Assembly (NCBI GenBank): GCA_009760855.2
Contig: WPIO01000090.1
Location: forward strand, 558,001 to 622,000
Direction of reading: 5' to 3'
From: Cristatella mucedo
Taxonomy: Eukaryota; Bryozoa; Phylactolaemata; Cristatellidae
DNA length: 64,000 bases
In this document: positions 1 through 10,659 of the stretch, piece after piece
Numbering within the stretch: the stretch's first letter is position 1
How the letters are laid out: each line of letters starts with the position of its first letter
Program-made: the position numbers and the translations under genes
Notes under the pieces: model-generated
What the model was told of the DNA's origin: nothing
Database searches by the model: none
What the model saw: only the letters and a program-made list of their open reading frames with translations

Positions 1-194
1 TATTTTCCGAGTAAAAGACGGAAAGTATTTGCTAACCTAGTGATTTGAATAGTGTTGGTTTTACAGTTCATCGATAAGTTACTATAGCTTCAGCTGTTTG
101 CTATCACTGGTACTCCATCGGATAAGAAAATACAGATACGAATGTACTGTATGACTTATTTCAATGTTTTATGTGTTTTTTCTTTATATCTTCT

Positions 195-249
<55 letters not shown>

Positions 250-738
250 CGCATTCACTAATGAATAAGAAAAAGATCATAGTGGTAACTTTATCGTGAA
301 TAAGGAATAAATAAGCCCATTGGTGGTAACCTGCATTAACATGGCAACCCAGGAGTGTGCAGAATGCGACAACTACCTGGATATAGGTCCTATGTATATG
401 CACATAGACTCAACATGTCGGGATCATAGAGTTCTAATCGTCAGCAGAAAGACGGTGATTTCAAAAACGATGATTGCTTTTGTGTAAGTGCATAGTGGCT
501 GACTAGACCCAGGGCAACGATCCAGGACTCAATCACAAAAAGTGAGCCTAATTTTGGAGGTCAAGATTGATGGCTGGTCTGGGACAACCACTGATGACTT
601 CTTTGGATAACCCACAGAGCCTATCTGCATGCCCGAAGCAGCCTTATGGGCTGATGCTCGTTTTTTTAGTCACAATTCAGCTACATATCGGATGCCACCA
701 CAAACGTCGAGGCAATATTGTCATGATCTTCGTCCACA
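1..738. other. Upstream flank, no recognised gene
   Basis: Apart from the TA microsatellite at 199-247 I see no coding exon, RNA gene or repeat that I recognise. The short open frames here lack codon or motif support. Confidence 0.4.
199..247. repeat. (TA)n microsatellite
   Basis: An uninterrupted TA dinucleotide run of about 49 bp. It explains the Tyr-Ile repeat seen in the open frame crossing it, which is not a protein. Confidence 0.97.
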
Positions 739-933
739 CTACCAGTGATAATACCCAGGCGAGCACTGGCACAGTGATTGCGGACCTCCTGCACGATAGT
801 TTAAGAACCAGCAGGTAGCAATTGAGTTTCCGGGAAATGTTTCCCAGAACTTGCAAACTAGTTCCATTGCCTTGTTACAAACATCATTGCTAACATTTTT
901 TGTATTATCATTAAAGCCAACCATAACGTGCAT
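739..933 (-). pseudogene. Possible remnant of a LINE ORF1 (SGNH-like block)
   Basis: The minus strand has a 64-codon open stretch that starts MHVMVGFNDNTKN. The V-G-F-N-D step resembles the GxND block of SGNH/GDSL hydrolases, a domain known in ORF1 of some CR1-type LINEs. Only this block is suggestive. No serine-containing GDS block can be read upstream on this strand, where stops are frequent. This could be a decayed ORF1 or chance similarity. Confidence 0.15.
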
Positions 934-1389
934 CTTTTCGTTGAGCTCCTGAGCAGATAATATGATTCATTAAAATATTTCATTAGTACAGCGCCCCAGG
1001 AGAGCTTAATATCCATTCAGGCGCTTCACGTATGCTTCGGGCACGAGAAAAAGACCTCAGCCAGACATTGGTCTGGGCGAGTACCTTAACCAGCTCTTCA
1101 CATAGATATTCAGGTTGCATGGAAAATATTCTGACGTTACTGCTCCCGATTAAGGTCAACGGCGTTTATGACTTCGAAACGCTATATTTTCTAGAGCATC
1201 TATCAACGAATTGAAAAAATAATTGCAATTATACTTGGTCAAAATTTGGTAACCCGGGTTGCAGCCATCGAGCTCATATCTTCCAGCTGTATAATTTGTT
1301 TGTATAGAAAACTGCTTAACCTAAAGCTGTATCCCAGTGCTTTTTTGCGTGCCACAACACCAGATCTGGCTATATGAACTATGTACCCT
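934..1389. other. No recognised feature
   Basis: I see no exon, SINE or LINE signature in this stretch. Confidence 0.35.
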
Positions 1390-1880
1390 AGAGTAGGTGG
1401 ACCCACTGCCATTCGATACGTCTGACTTTGCCTCACCTTGCCCCGGAAGGGTAAAGCCTGGGGTCAGCTTCGAGAGGCCCGAGGACCGGAACTGGGTACA
1501 ACATGCTTGCTCTCTTTCTGCTGAAGCTCCCGATGGAGGCTTTCTTTGGACGTCCGCTCTGTCTACCACAGAGTACTCAGCTAGCCGGGTCTTGGACGGC
1601 CTACGCTTGTACTGGTGAGATGGAGTACTGCCACAGTGGGACTGTGGAAGCCGACTGAGCACTAACACTATTGTTTGCACTTACGGCTTCATCCCGCTAA
1701 CCTTTAATTTACCTTGTATAGGACCCTCTGTGTAGTTTGGTCGCACAGCAGAGAACCAGCCAATGCCCAACACCGACAGTTTATTCCCAACCCACAGAGC
1801 ACTCACGGCTCCACTGGGCCCTTACTCTCACAGGACTCCCCAGTCCCCTGGTATACTAAGATGATTCATCTACCACAACT
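1390..1880 (+). repeat. GC-richer dispersed sequence, nature unknown
   Basis: This stretch is clearly GC-richer than its surroundings and is open in several frames without recognisable domains. A short part (GCACAGCAGAGAAC at about 1743, then CACTGGGCCC near 1815) reappears in reverse complement at 12633-12690. That suggests a dispersed repeat rather than a gene. Together with 4173-4305 it may be one older element split by LINE-A insertion. Confidence 0.25.
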
Positions 1881-1931
1881 GTGCACCGGCTGACCCTGAT
1901 GGTGAATCCACCATCTGGCCACCAGCTGGTA
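1881..1931 (+). repeat. 51-bp direct repeat flanking LINE-A copy 1 (left)
   Basis: It matches 4122-4172 with three mismatches in 51 bp by my alignment. It abuts the (GTAT)n 3' tail of the minus-strand LINE-A, the position expected of a target-site duplication. It is longer than typical LINE target duplications. Confidence 0.7.
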
Positions 1932-4088
1932 TGTATGTATGTATCTCCACCAGTAACTCCACAAAGTCATTAAGACCATGTGGGTGTTACTCATGTAAGT
2001 TTTGTATAGCTCACTCACAGCCTAAGCCGCTTTCGGTACGCATTCGGTAGCCAACAGACTTCGTCTCACCCAACAAAGAGAAAGTGGAAAGCATAGCAGA
2101 GTCAGGAGAGAAGTTGAGGTAGTGAGTAGCATAGAAGTAGCAGTTCAGGACCTTCTGAAAAAGAAGTGCCATAGTCGGCAGTTGGAGAGTAGTTGTCGTT
2201 ACCTAAGAATTGTGGAAGTGAGTTCCACAGTTTAGGACCTGCAGAGCTAAAGCTTTTGTCGCCAACTGTCTTTAAGCGGAGGAATGGGATAGCTAATTTA
2301 TTGTCCACACAGGACCTAAGGGCGCGAACAGGCTGAAACTGATGCAGCAGTTCAGCTAGGTATGAAGGAGGCAAGCCGTAACGGGCCTTGTGGGTCAGCT
2401 TAAGAACTCTTTGCTCTGTACCCTTTGCTCAACCGGCAACCATCCTAGCTCTTTCAGCAGAGGTGACACGTGCTCAAACCTCTGGAACTTGAAGACCAGC
2501 CTTGCAGCCATATTCATAGTCAGCTGTAGTGGCATAGTAGCTTTCTTTGGCAGCCCAGCCAAAAGGGAATTACAATAATCAAAACGAGACTGAACTAAAG
2601 AGCTAGTCAAATTTTTTACAAGCCACTGTGGGAGACAGCTTCTAATCTTGGATAGGGATTGGATGTGATGGCTAGCTGTAGAGGCAGTCTTCTGAATGAA
2701 GCTTTTCAAATTGAGGCAGCTGTCGAACACGACACCTAAATTACGAGCACGTGGTGAAGGTCGCACAATAGTATCACCCATTAGAACGGCAATGCCTTTT
2801 AATCCAGCAACAAGCTTAGGGTGTCCTATGAGCAGCAGTTCGGTTTTATCGTCATTAACTTTCAGGAAGTTTTCCGAAATCCAGGATCTAATATCGGCAA
2901 GGCAAGCATTCAGTTTCTCAGTTGTTGCAGCAGATTCCGATGGTTTAAATGACAAATACAACCGAGTATCGTCAGCATAGAAGTGATATCCTATTCCACG
3001 GGCCTTAATCACTTTTTCCAGAGGTTGTGTATAAATGGAGAACTGCAAGGGACCCATTACAGACCATTGAGGGACTCCACAGGGGATCCTTCTCATGTCT
3101 GAGACCTGACCCCCATCCGACACGGATTGTACACGATCAGACAAGTATGATTTAAACCACGCCAGTGTTTCGTCTGCCAAACCGATCGCTGTTCTCAATC
3201 GTTCAAGCAGAACTTCGTGATCAATGGTGTTGAACGCAGCAGGCAGATCTAGCAGAGCTAGGGCAGTGACATTCTAGTCGTCGTTGCCACGTAGACTTTC
3301 ATCGTTAACACGGAGGAGAGCAGTTTCAGTAGAGTGATGCCTCTTGAACCCTGATTGAAGTGTTTCTAAAATTCCATTATTTTCAATATGTTCATCTAGC
3401 TGCTTAGCAACATTTTTTTCAAGAATCTTTGATAAGAACGGAAGAAGGGAAACTGGACGATAGCTTGCTAGGACCTCTGTGTCTAATCCAGGCTTTTTAA
3501 GAATAGGTCTAACGGTTGCCGATTTAAATGAATTGTAGACGACCCTTTTTCCTAAAGAAGCATAAAAAATCTTGGTCATGGCAGGGCTAAGTTGGTCTGC
3601 AAGTGAAGACCACAGAGATGAAGGTATAGGGTCTTCAGGAGACGAGCTCTTTTTGCTAGACCTAATTAAGGCACCCACATCACAGGCAGAAACATAGGAG
3701 AACCTTATAAGAAAGGTCACAGGTTGAGGAACGGCAATTTCTTCGGTCGGAGGGGGCTCAATGGTGGCACGAATGTGCACAATTTTTTCAGTAAATAATC
3801 CTGAAAACTTTTCGGCTGAGCCCTTAATATCTTTGAGTCAGACCTCACAGCATTGGACAGTAAATGGTTTACTGTCTTATACATTTGTTTAGTGTCCGAT
3901 TGTCAGGAATTCAGCTTTCTAATGAAAAAAGAAGCCCTGGTTATTTTAAGCTTTCGGGTGTAAATTCGAAGGAAGTCTTTAAAATTGACAAGGTCTGCCT
4001 CAGACACCGATTTCTTGAAACGATGTTCCAGCCTGAGCTTAACATGGCGAATCTTAAGGAGTTCCGTGCCACATGAAAGGTGGACCAC
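1932..4088 (-). mobile_element. LINE-A copy 1: 5'-truncated non-LTR retrotransposon, broken
   Basis: Read on the minus strand this is the 3' part of a Jockey/CR1-like LINE: the end of the endonuclease-RT linker (about 4076-3780), the reverse transcriptase (about 3780-2400) and the C-terminal region. The RT active-site block FYADD lies at about 2982-2968. Upstream are the fingers-palm block with PVSLLPFLSKILEK and the block SGFKRHHSTETALLRV. It is dead as it stands: one frame change between 3900 and 3780, a TAG stop at 3276-3274 where copy 36195-37790 has a Trp codon, and a frame change near 2400. The usual GVPQG block reads GVPQW. The endonuclease is mostly missing through 5' truncation. The 3' end carries a GTAT-type tail at 1932-1945 (plus-strand sense). 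Clade assignment is by motif memory only. Confidence 0.9.
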
Positions 4089-4157
4089 AGATGGTGGATT
4101 CACCATCAGGGTCAGCCAGCAGTGCACTGGCTGACCCTGATGGTGAATCTACCATCT
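4089..4157. repeat. Fold-back: 31-bp inverted repeat with 7-nt loop
   Basis: The left arm 4089-4119 is the reverse complement of 4127-4157 with one mismatch, and the loop is 4120-4126 (CAGTGCA). The right arm lies in the 51-bp direct repeat, so the left arm is an inverted copy of the target flank placed at the truncated 5' end of LINE-A. Confidence 0.9.
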
Positions 4158-4172
4158 GGCCACCAGCTGATA
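4122..4172 (+). repeat. 51-bp direct repeat flanking LINE-A copy 1 (right)
   Basis: This is the partner of 1881-1931. Its start is adjacent to the fold-back arm at the LINE-A 5' junction. Confidence 0.7.
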
Positions 4173-4305
4173 CCTGGCCTGTGTCCAAATCACATCACAG
4201 GCTGACCACAGCAATGCACCTGCCCCTCTCGGTGGTGCTTCTAACAGCTCACCAGTGGCTTATCAGAGGAGCCTGCATACAATACATACATACGAACTAC
4301 ACTCT
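4173..4305 (+). repeat. Dispersed repeat with (CATA)n tail
   Basis: It contains CCCCTCTCGGTGGTGCTTCT, then CTCACCAGTGGCTTATCAGA, and ends in a CATACATACATAC run. The same sequence occurs on the minus strand at 22090-22230. An A/T/C-rich short tandem tail at one end suggests a retroposed element of unknown class. Confidence 0.6.
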
Positions 4306-5045
4306 GTAGGCTTGTTTAGTGCCCTCCTTTGTATAGCCCACTCATAAGTATTATATAAAGTGTTGTGTATGTACCCGATCGATCACGCGTGAACCTCTGT
4401 TACTGGATAGCCCGGCATAACGACCTGAACCGACGTAAATAGTAGCTAGCTATAGTAGGAGTTAGCCACTGGCCCCTGGAACTCGGCTACAACTCTTTAA
4501 GACAAGCATTCCCCCACCGGCATAGCCTTGTTCTGTGATTCCATTGTACTGCCTCAATTGTATACATAAGGAGCCGCTAAATCCATACTTAGTCTATAGT
4601 TTTCACTGTCCTATCATATTTCACTTGCATATTTAATGCTAGAGCCTATCTCTTTCGGCAGGTATTTTATGACAGCCAGCTGTTCAGGCTTTGCTTTTGA
4701 GGGCTTAATTAAATTGGCTCTCGACAACCAACTCAGTCGTTTGTTTATTTTAGAATATCAAAAAAAAACACGAGACTCAATTCATAAGCTGCAGGTCTCG
4801 TCAAAATGAGTTGAGACCAATACTGAGAAGTCACAACTGTTATGTCCTTTAACTCAGAAACCTTTATTTACCGATTAAAGTCAAGTTGTTCTTAACACTT
4901 TCTGGTTTATCAGATCAAGCTGGCTCGTCTAGCCATTTTTATATGTCAGTAATTAGTATACTATAGTAAAAGAAAATTTACTACCGATTGCTTATAGATA
5001 GATGTAAGTGCATGCTCACTCCAAGCCCATCTGAATTTTTCACAA
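4306..5045. other. No recognised feature
   Basis: A GC-richer part near 4375-4470 is followed by AT-rich DNA. I recognise no exon, RNA or repeat here. Confidence 0.35.
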
Positions 5046-5048
5046 TAT

Positions 5049-6335
5049 TAGTAATAATAATAATAATAATAGTAATAAAATGCACTTGGTAAAGCGCCCT
5101 CAGATAACTCAATCCCTTTCTAGGCGCTTTAAGTTTGCTGCAAAGGGAAATGCAATTGAATGGTAAGTAAAATCATGCTTGAAAAACAAACAAAATGAAT
5201 AATGTGGTTAGAGATGGCATGCACAGGGGCGGCATGCAGATGTGGTTAGTGGCACCATGCACAGTGTCAGCACACATAGGCACATGGAGGAGTAATCACA
5301 GGGACCCACTAAATGCTGTATTAAATTGGTGTTTTTAAGTTCCGTGTAAGTGCGGTCAGGTCAGGCGATGTTCTGACGCAGGTCGGGAGGGATTTCCAGG
5401 CTTTGGGAGCCTAATAACTAAATGCACGGTCTCCAAAGGATTTACGGTTTATACGAGGTATTTGTAGACTTTTGGATTACGAAAAGTGGGTGGTACGATG
5501 CTTGGCCTGATGGGGGAGTAAATCTGAGAGATAGGCCGGAAGCCATAGAATGAAGGGACAGAAAAGTGAGAGACAAAACCTTGAAGTCAATACGTTGTTT
5601 ACTCGTAGCCAGTGCAGGTCGGCGAGAGGTGGAGTAATGTGGCAACTGCGAAGTTAGCGACAGAGAAGCCTCTCTGCACATTTTTGCACCAGCTGCAATC
5701 ACCTGATAGCACATGCTGGTAGGCCAGTAAGCAGTGAGTTGCAGAGATCAAGACCTGATGTCACTAATGCATGGACCAACTTTGATGCTGTATCCTTATC
5801 TAAAGAAGCCCGAATTTTAGCAATGTTATGGAGCTGAAAATTGGCAGATTTGACCGTGGAGCTGACATGGTCGTCTACCGAGAGGTCGCTTTTGAATATG
5901 ACACCTAGATTTTGAGCTGATCCGAAAAAAATGCTCCTAGAGCCACTTTTGAGAGTCAGCCTTTCCAATCTCTAAAACACTCTGGGTTTGCCAATAACTA
6001 CTAAGTTTGTTTAATCACCATTTAGTTTTAGAAAGTTTGCTGCTGCTCATGTGGTCATGTAATCAATGCATGCAGCAAATCAAGTTGGGAGAATTTGAGG
6101 TGCTCGAAATATGTAAGGGATCAAAGAAAAGATACAACTGAGTGTCATCCCCCATAGAAGTGAAAGGCTAGATTGTGCTTGGCAATCACATGAGCAAGAG
6201 GGAGAGTATAAACCATGAAAAGAACCGGACCTAGCACGGAGCTCTGAGGTACTCCATATTTCACAGGTACTTCAGATATGCTTTGCTCATTAACGTCAAT
6301 ACTCCGGAGTCTCCCACTCAGATAGGACCTGTGAA
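5049..6335 (-). mobile_element. LINE-B 3' part, degenerate
   Basis: In minus orientation it starts in the RT palm region near 6335 and runs through thumb and C-terminal sequence (SAQNLGVIFKSDLSVDDHV at about 5915-5860; SLLTGLPA near 5720) into a 3' untranslated region. The 3' end has the stem AAAGCGCC (5091-5098) / GGCGCTTT (5123-5130) and an AAT/ATT tail at 5049-5079. Stops and frame changes interrupt the frame near 5700 and at several other points. Confidence 0.85.
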
Positions 6336-6720
6336 GCAGTGACCAAGTAAGGCTTCTTTCTCTCTACTAAGGCCACAACCCTGAAACAAGGCATTACTCG
6401 GTCACGATATTCCTAACAAGAAAATAAATTACAATTACTTGCCTACCACCCATAGAGAAACGTATGTTTTTTTTTATAAAAGCAGCATGTAATATGTAGT
6501 AATAAAGTACACAATGTCAACTAGTGCATCGTGACTAGAAGTGACATGGAAAGTTTCGGTACATAATTTGATTCGGGTGCACTCTGTTCAGTGTAGGCAC
6601 TCATGAGCTCTCACAAGATTTAGGAAATGGAAACACTTCATGCAGTGATAAAAAGGCATTTTAGCTTCTTTTATGATATCGAAATCTCAGGTGATGCTAG
6701 GTCGTGCACAAGTAGAGCTT
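6336..6720. other. No recognised feature
   Basis: AT-rich DNA with no signature that I recognise. Confidence 0.35.
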
Positions 6721-6907
6721 GAATTCCACGCTTAGGTGGCGGGTACAGATAAAAGCTTGGTTTCTGAGGATGTGATTAATGTAGGAGGTATGGCTTAACA
6801 AACTGATTCAGATTGGCGGTTCCAGCGAAGCCTTGGAAATCCGGGGAGTACTTATAATAGGCAAGCTGGAGCTCGAGGCGACGTGGACCTAATCAAGTTA
6901 CAGAGAC

Positions 6908-6976
6908 ATGGATGCCGAACCCCTGCACGATTGCAAGCTCGGGCAGGCCATCAAGAAGCGGGTCACTTCGGCAAAG
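6908..6976 (+). CDS. Possible short first coding exon, unknown protein
   Basis: An acceptor-like TTACAG ends at 6903. A well-placed ATG follows at 6908 (AGACATGG context), with 23 open codons ending in K and a donor-like GTGAGG at 6977. The encoded peptide begins MDAEPLHDCKLGQAIKKR. The codons are GC-richer than the neighbourhood (CTG, CTC, GGG, AAG), which is why it stood out. I do not recognise the protein and found no matching next exon. The MAPK-like gene downstream has its own start with an in-frame upstream stop, so this is not simply its 5' exon. It may be an exon of an unlinked gene, an untranslated exon, or chance. Confidence 0.25.
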
Positions 6977-7160
6977 GTGAGGCTTACGAGCAGCCCCGAA
7001 TGCTAGATACGTTTTATTGCTTATAATATGCTAGGTTTAAGTAGATATTATAAACGCGTCTTAGATGAACCTAAATTCGAAACCTAGGACTAAATTTCTT
7101 GCCGGAGCCAGTGAGAAATGCCAACGTAAACAAATAAAATTATCAAAGCATCTCATCACT

Positions 7161-7290
7161 AAGCTGGCTTGGCCAAGTAATTAAGGGGCTCTTCTCGATT
7201 AGGCGTCAGGCAGAGGTCTTAGCATCGAGCCCCCGTCTCTTTTGTGAATCGCCTGAAAAGGAGACCAAGTTCACTTCTGGCATAACACAT
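7161..7290 (+). mobile_element. SINE-B, diverged copy
   Basis: It begins AAGCTGGCTTGGCCAAG and has a B-box-like AGCATCGAGCCCCC. Its tail GAATCGCCTGAAAAGGAGAC parallels the other SINE-B copies (53149, 54950, 56675). The match is weaker than theirs. Confidence 0.45.
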
Positions 7291-8894
7291 GTGAAATATA
7301 TATATATTATTCAATCAGACTTAGCTTGTCCATTATCGCTAAGCTGTTTTTATCCCCATTCATTTCAGAATGTCTAAAGCCATCTATGATCGGGTTTCAG
7401 CAATACCTCCATAAAGGCAGTTAAGAAGAACCGATATGTTTGACTGCTGTGAAGAGTCAAAGCACTTGCAAGCACTAGTGCACTAAACTTGGCTCTGGTA
7501 AAGTGCTTTATTGCAGAAAGCAGCAGTCATATTACACTCAGTGGCCATGGTGACAGCCCATAGTCCCAAGGACAAAAAAAATACTCTGGCTCTCACTTGC
7601 AGCTATGTTCCGTACTAAAAATGATCCCGCAGATTGAATCCTAGATGCCGATAACCCGATCTATATGCCATTTTCCTGAGCTCCAATGCATCTTGAAATT
7701 ATCTGTCGATTATTTCTGGAAAAACACTGTCCGCTTGTTCATGCACGCCATTAGCCACACTAAGCCGTTGCCTAGATAACCTCTTCTTGCACGTGTTCTT
7801 TAGCAAGACTTGTTTCGTAGCATACCAGTTTCCTTTGGCTAGGTTGTTAAAGCAAAATATACTGGGCGCACTACAGTTATGCCATTAGTTATTCGGCAGC
7901 TGGTTGCAATGAGCCATGTTAAACATTCGGTTATTTTAGGGAGCTACTAAAAGGTCACTGTAAAACACTCCTAACTTCTCTGCATTTGGATTCCAAATGG
8001 TGTCGAAGCGATCTGACATAACTCGTTGACGCTACTGCGAAATAGGTTAATGCAGCACTATGCAAATTGCAATTAAAGCCGATGCAAATCTATTGTGTGT
8101 GCATCTCATTTAAAGAAAACAGTAGCCTTCTTCCAAAGGATTTACGCTTTTAAGCCTTTAATTCTTGGCTTTTTAACTTAGATAACAATTTTCAGGTATT
8201 TCACACGTATATCTTTCAGCTTTAACAATTTCTGTTCAGTTCTGTAAGAGAAATTAAAGATATATATGAGTGCTATACATATGATACAGGATCTAAGCTA
8301 AAGACCTTCATCATTAACTGTGAGTGTTTGCTTGTTATGTCTGTTTATCCTATTCAGCCATATATGGTGCTTTAATTTCTTGTGCTAGAAGCAAGTATGT
8401 GAAAAATGCTGTCTTTTCTTCAAAACCCTAATGGCTCATCTAACCTACCTTGTTGCTGCTTAAGAATAACTCTATCGGTTGTTTTCACTTATTACTGCAT
8501 GCTACCCAGATCATCATTGACTGTGCTTCAATAACGCAGCCTTAAAAATGCTGACTCAGTTGTCGATTTATTTTTGGGTTTCAAGCCAATATTCACTTGG
8601 CCCAATTAGTGTCCTAGCTTGTTTTTAGCAGCACTGCCCTAGACAAGCCGAAGTCAAAACGAAGAAGTCTAAATCGTATTCTTTTCACAAAAGCCAATAG
8701 CTTTTTGTATTTCTGCATGGAATCTAACATGCCTTACTCAAGTGGTATTTGAAAGATCAACGTGAGAATTTGTTAAAAAAAATCCATGTACATTTTTTGC
8801 CACTATATACTACTTTGTCTCACTTGCCTTATGTCTCCCCCTAAATATATCTTCCCCATCGGTATGCATCCCTCCTGTTTTTTTTTCAAAATCT
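7291..8894. other. No recognised feature
   Basis: About 1.6 kb of AT-rich DNA with no long open frame, no splice-flanked coding block and no repeat family that I recognise. Confidence 0.4.
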
Positions 8895-8975
8895 CTTTGT
8901 CTTTCTCTCTCTCTCTCTCTTTCTCTCTCTTTCCCTCTCCTCCTTCTCTCTCTCTCTCGCTTTGTCTCTCTCTTC
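8895..8975. repeat. CT-rich microsatellite
   Basis: Interrupted (CT)n/(TTTC)n tract. The Ser/Leu- and Arg/Glu-rich open frames crossing it are low-complexity artefacts. Confidence 0.95.
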
Positions 8976-10655
8976 ACCTTGCTTTCTTCCTGTATTATCA
9001 TTATGGTTCAGCTGTGCGTATCTTGTTCTAAGTAAAGGTTAAGATCGGGATAATTAAGAATTTATTTACTGCATGCGATTTCTTTCCAGAGCGAAAACAA
9101 TCTAGTTCCATGCAAGAACGACTAAAGAAGTAACAAGTTTGTCATGTTGAAAATTTTAATGATTTATGTTTTGCCACTACTTGAAGCAAATCTAGTTTTC
9201 AATAAAGAGCCCTATAGTATTGCTAATGGTACGGGTGGGCATTTATTTTTAAAAAAATAGTTTTGATTTCTTCCTTTTGATAATAAGGCTCAGAGAAAAG
9301 TTTCTACTTTGAATAAAAAGGCCCGCTATGGCAAGAATCTTTAGAACTCAGCTGAACGGTTTAGTTCTTTCATTCTCGCCCCTAGAAAGCAAGCAAAACT
9401 CGAGTTTCCTTTCTGTTGCTGAATTCATTACCAAAAATTGAAGTTTTAATTGACATCTTATAAGTTCACCGATGCAATTAAGACCTGTTAAAAGCTGATC
9501 TGTTACCTATTTACCCGTATATGTAAAAAAACTATGCCGCTATGGACGTCTGAGTGCTTAAAGCTCAGAGCCGTTACTGCAACGCCTGCTGTGGTGTTGG
9601 ATACGCCTGCAGTTTGTAACCTGCATGTTAAGTATGATCTTGGGCACCTATCATTGCTTCGCTATGGTTGTAGGAATGCATTTCTCAATGTTGCTGCTGT
9701 TGCAAAGATCCAATTATTGGTCATTAAAAAAAGGAAAGGGCCCCGGATTGGCTGACTCAGGGGTCTAAGGAGTGCCCTCTCGTCCGGTTTTCCTAGCGTC
9801 AACTAGTAGCCCACTGCCATATCTTCCTGAAAGCTTTGCTGTGAATATCTGAAACTTAGTGATCAGAAGGCCTGCTATTACTTCGACGGCCCTCCTTAAA
9901 GCTTGTCTTTGAAGTTTTCTTTCCACTTTCATTTTCTGAAAAAGGCATCGATCTGCCAGCCTTGATCAAAACTTGGTCAGAATTGGTAAACTTCACTGAA
10001 ATTAACAACTCAACCCAGGCGGTCTTTTCTTTCTTTAAAAGCCCCAGATCAATCACAACTAGAAGTGGAATCACTATTACAGCAAGCGACGTACTGCCAT
10101 TTCATGTCGTTTACAGTAACCTCGAAGCAGTCTTTCGAATCTATTGTTTTGAGTATAACCAACAACAAGTTACCAATGCTGGTTGTTCTTTGTTGTTCTC
10201 CAAGAACCGAGTTCTCAATTGCATCATATGTTTATGATTTTATTTTAATGATGCGTGCAACAAGTGGATTGTTCCTCATTATAGGTTATTTCAGTGTTCG
10301 TGTTGATAACTTAGCTTGCGCCTTCAGCACAGATTTCATGCTTTGACTGAATTGTCTCTTATGGCCCACTTGCATGGCTCCACACATATAAAATGTCACA
10401 CACTAAAAAACATTTATTTCTACAACAGCTATTTGTAGTAACCAACTATGACCCAGTTCTGCTGATCTCACTAAATGCAGATCTCAATGAGCCTACAATG
10501 TGTACCCTCTTCCTCCTCATTTTACATTATATGCTAGTCTTGAAACCTTTGACATTTATGCTGCCCTTGCCAAACATCTGATTCACCTCTGCTGCTCAAT
10601 TCTACTGATGATTGTAAAGATCTAGATTATCGCTGCTATAGCTTTTCGGTCAATA
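8976..10655. other. No recognised feature
   Basis: Several open frames of 60-95 codons lie at 9534-10581, but none shows a domain, flanking splice sites or matching neighbours. I treat them as chance. Confidence 0.35.
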
Positions 10656-10659
10656 AAAT

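Noticed and set aside
1321-1680. 119-codon minus frame and overlapping 73-codon plus frame
   Set aside because: A GC-rich stretch is open in several frames at once, with no recognisable domain and partial matches to a dispersed repeat.
1932-4088. LTR retrovirus-like element
   Set aside because: The RT blocks (FYADD with PVSLLP and GVPQ) and the lack of LTRs, protease, integrase or envelope point to a non-LTR element.
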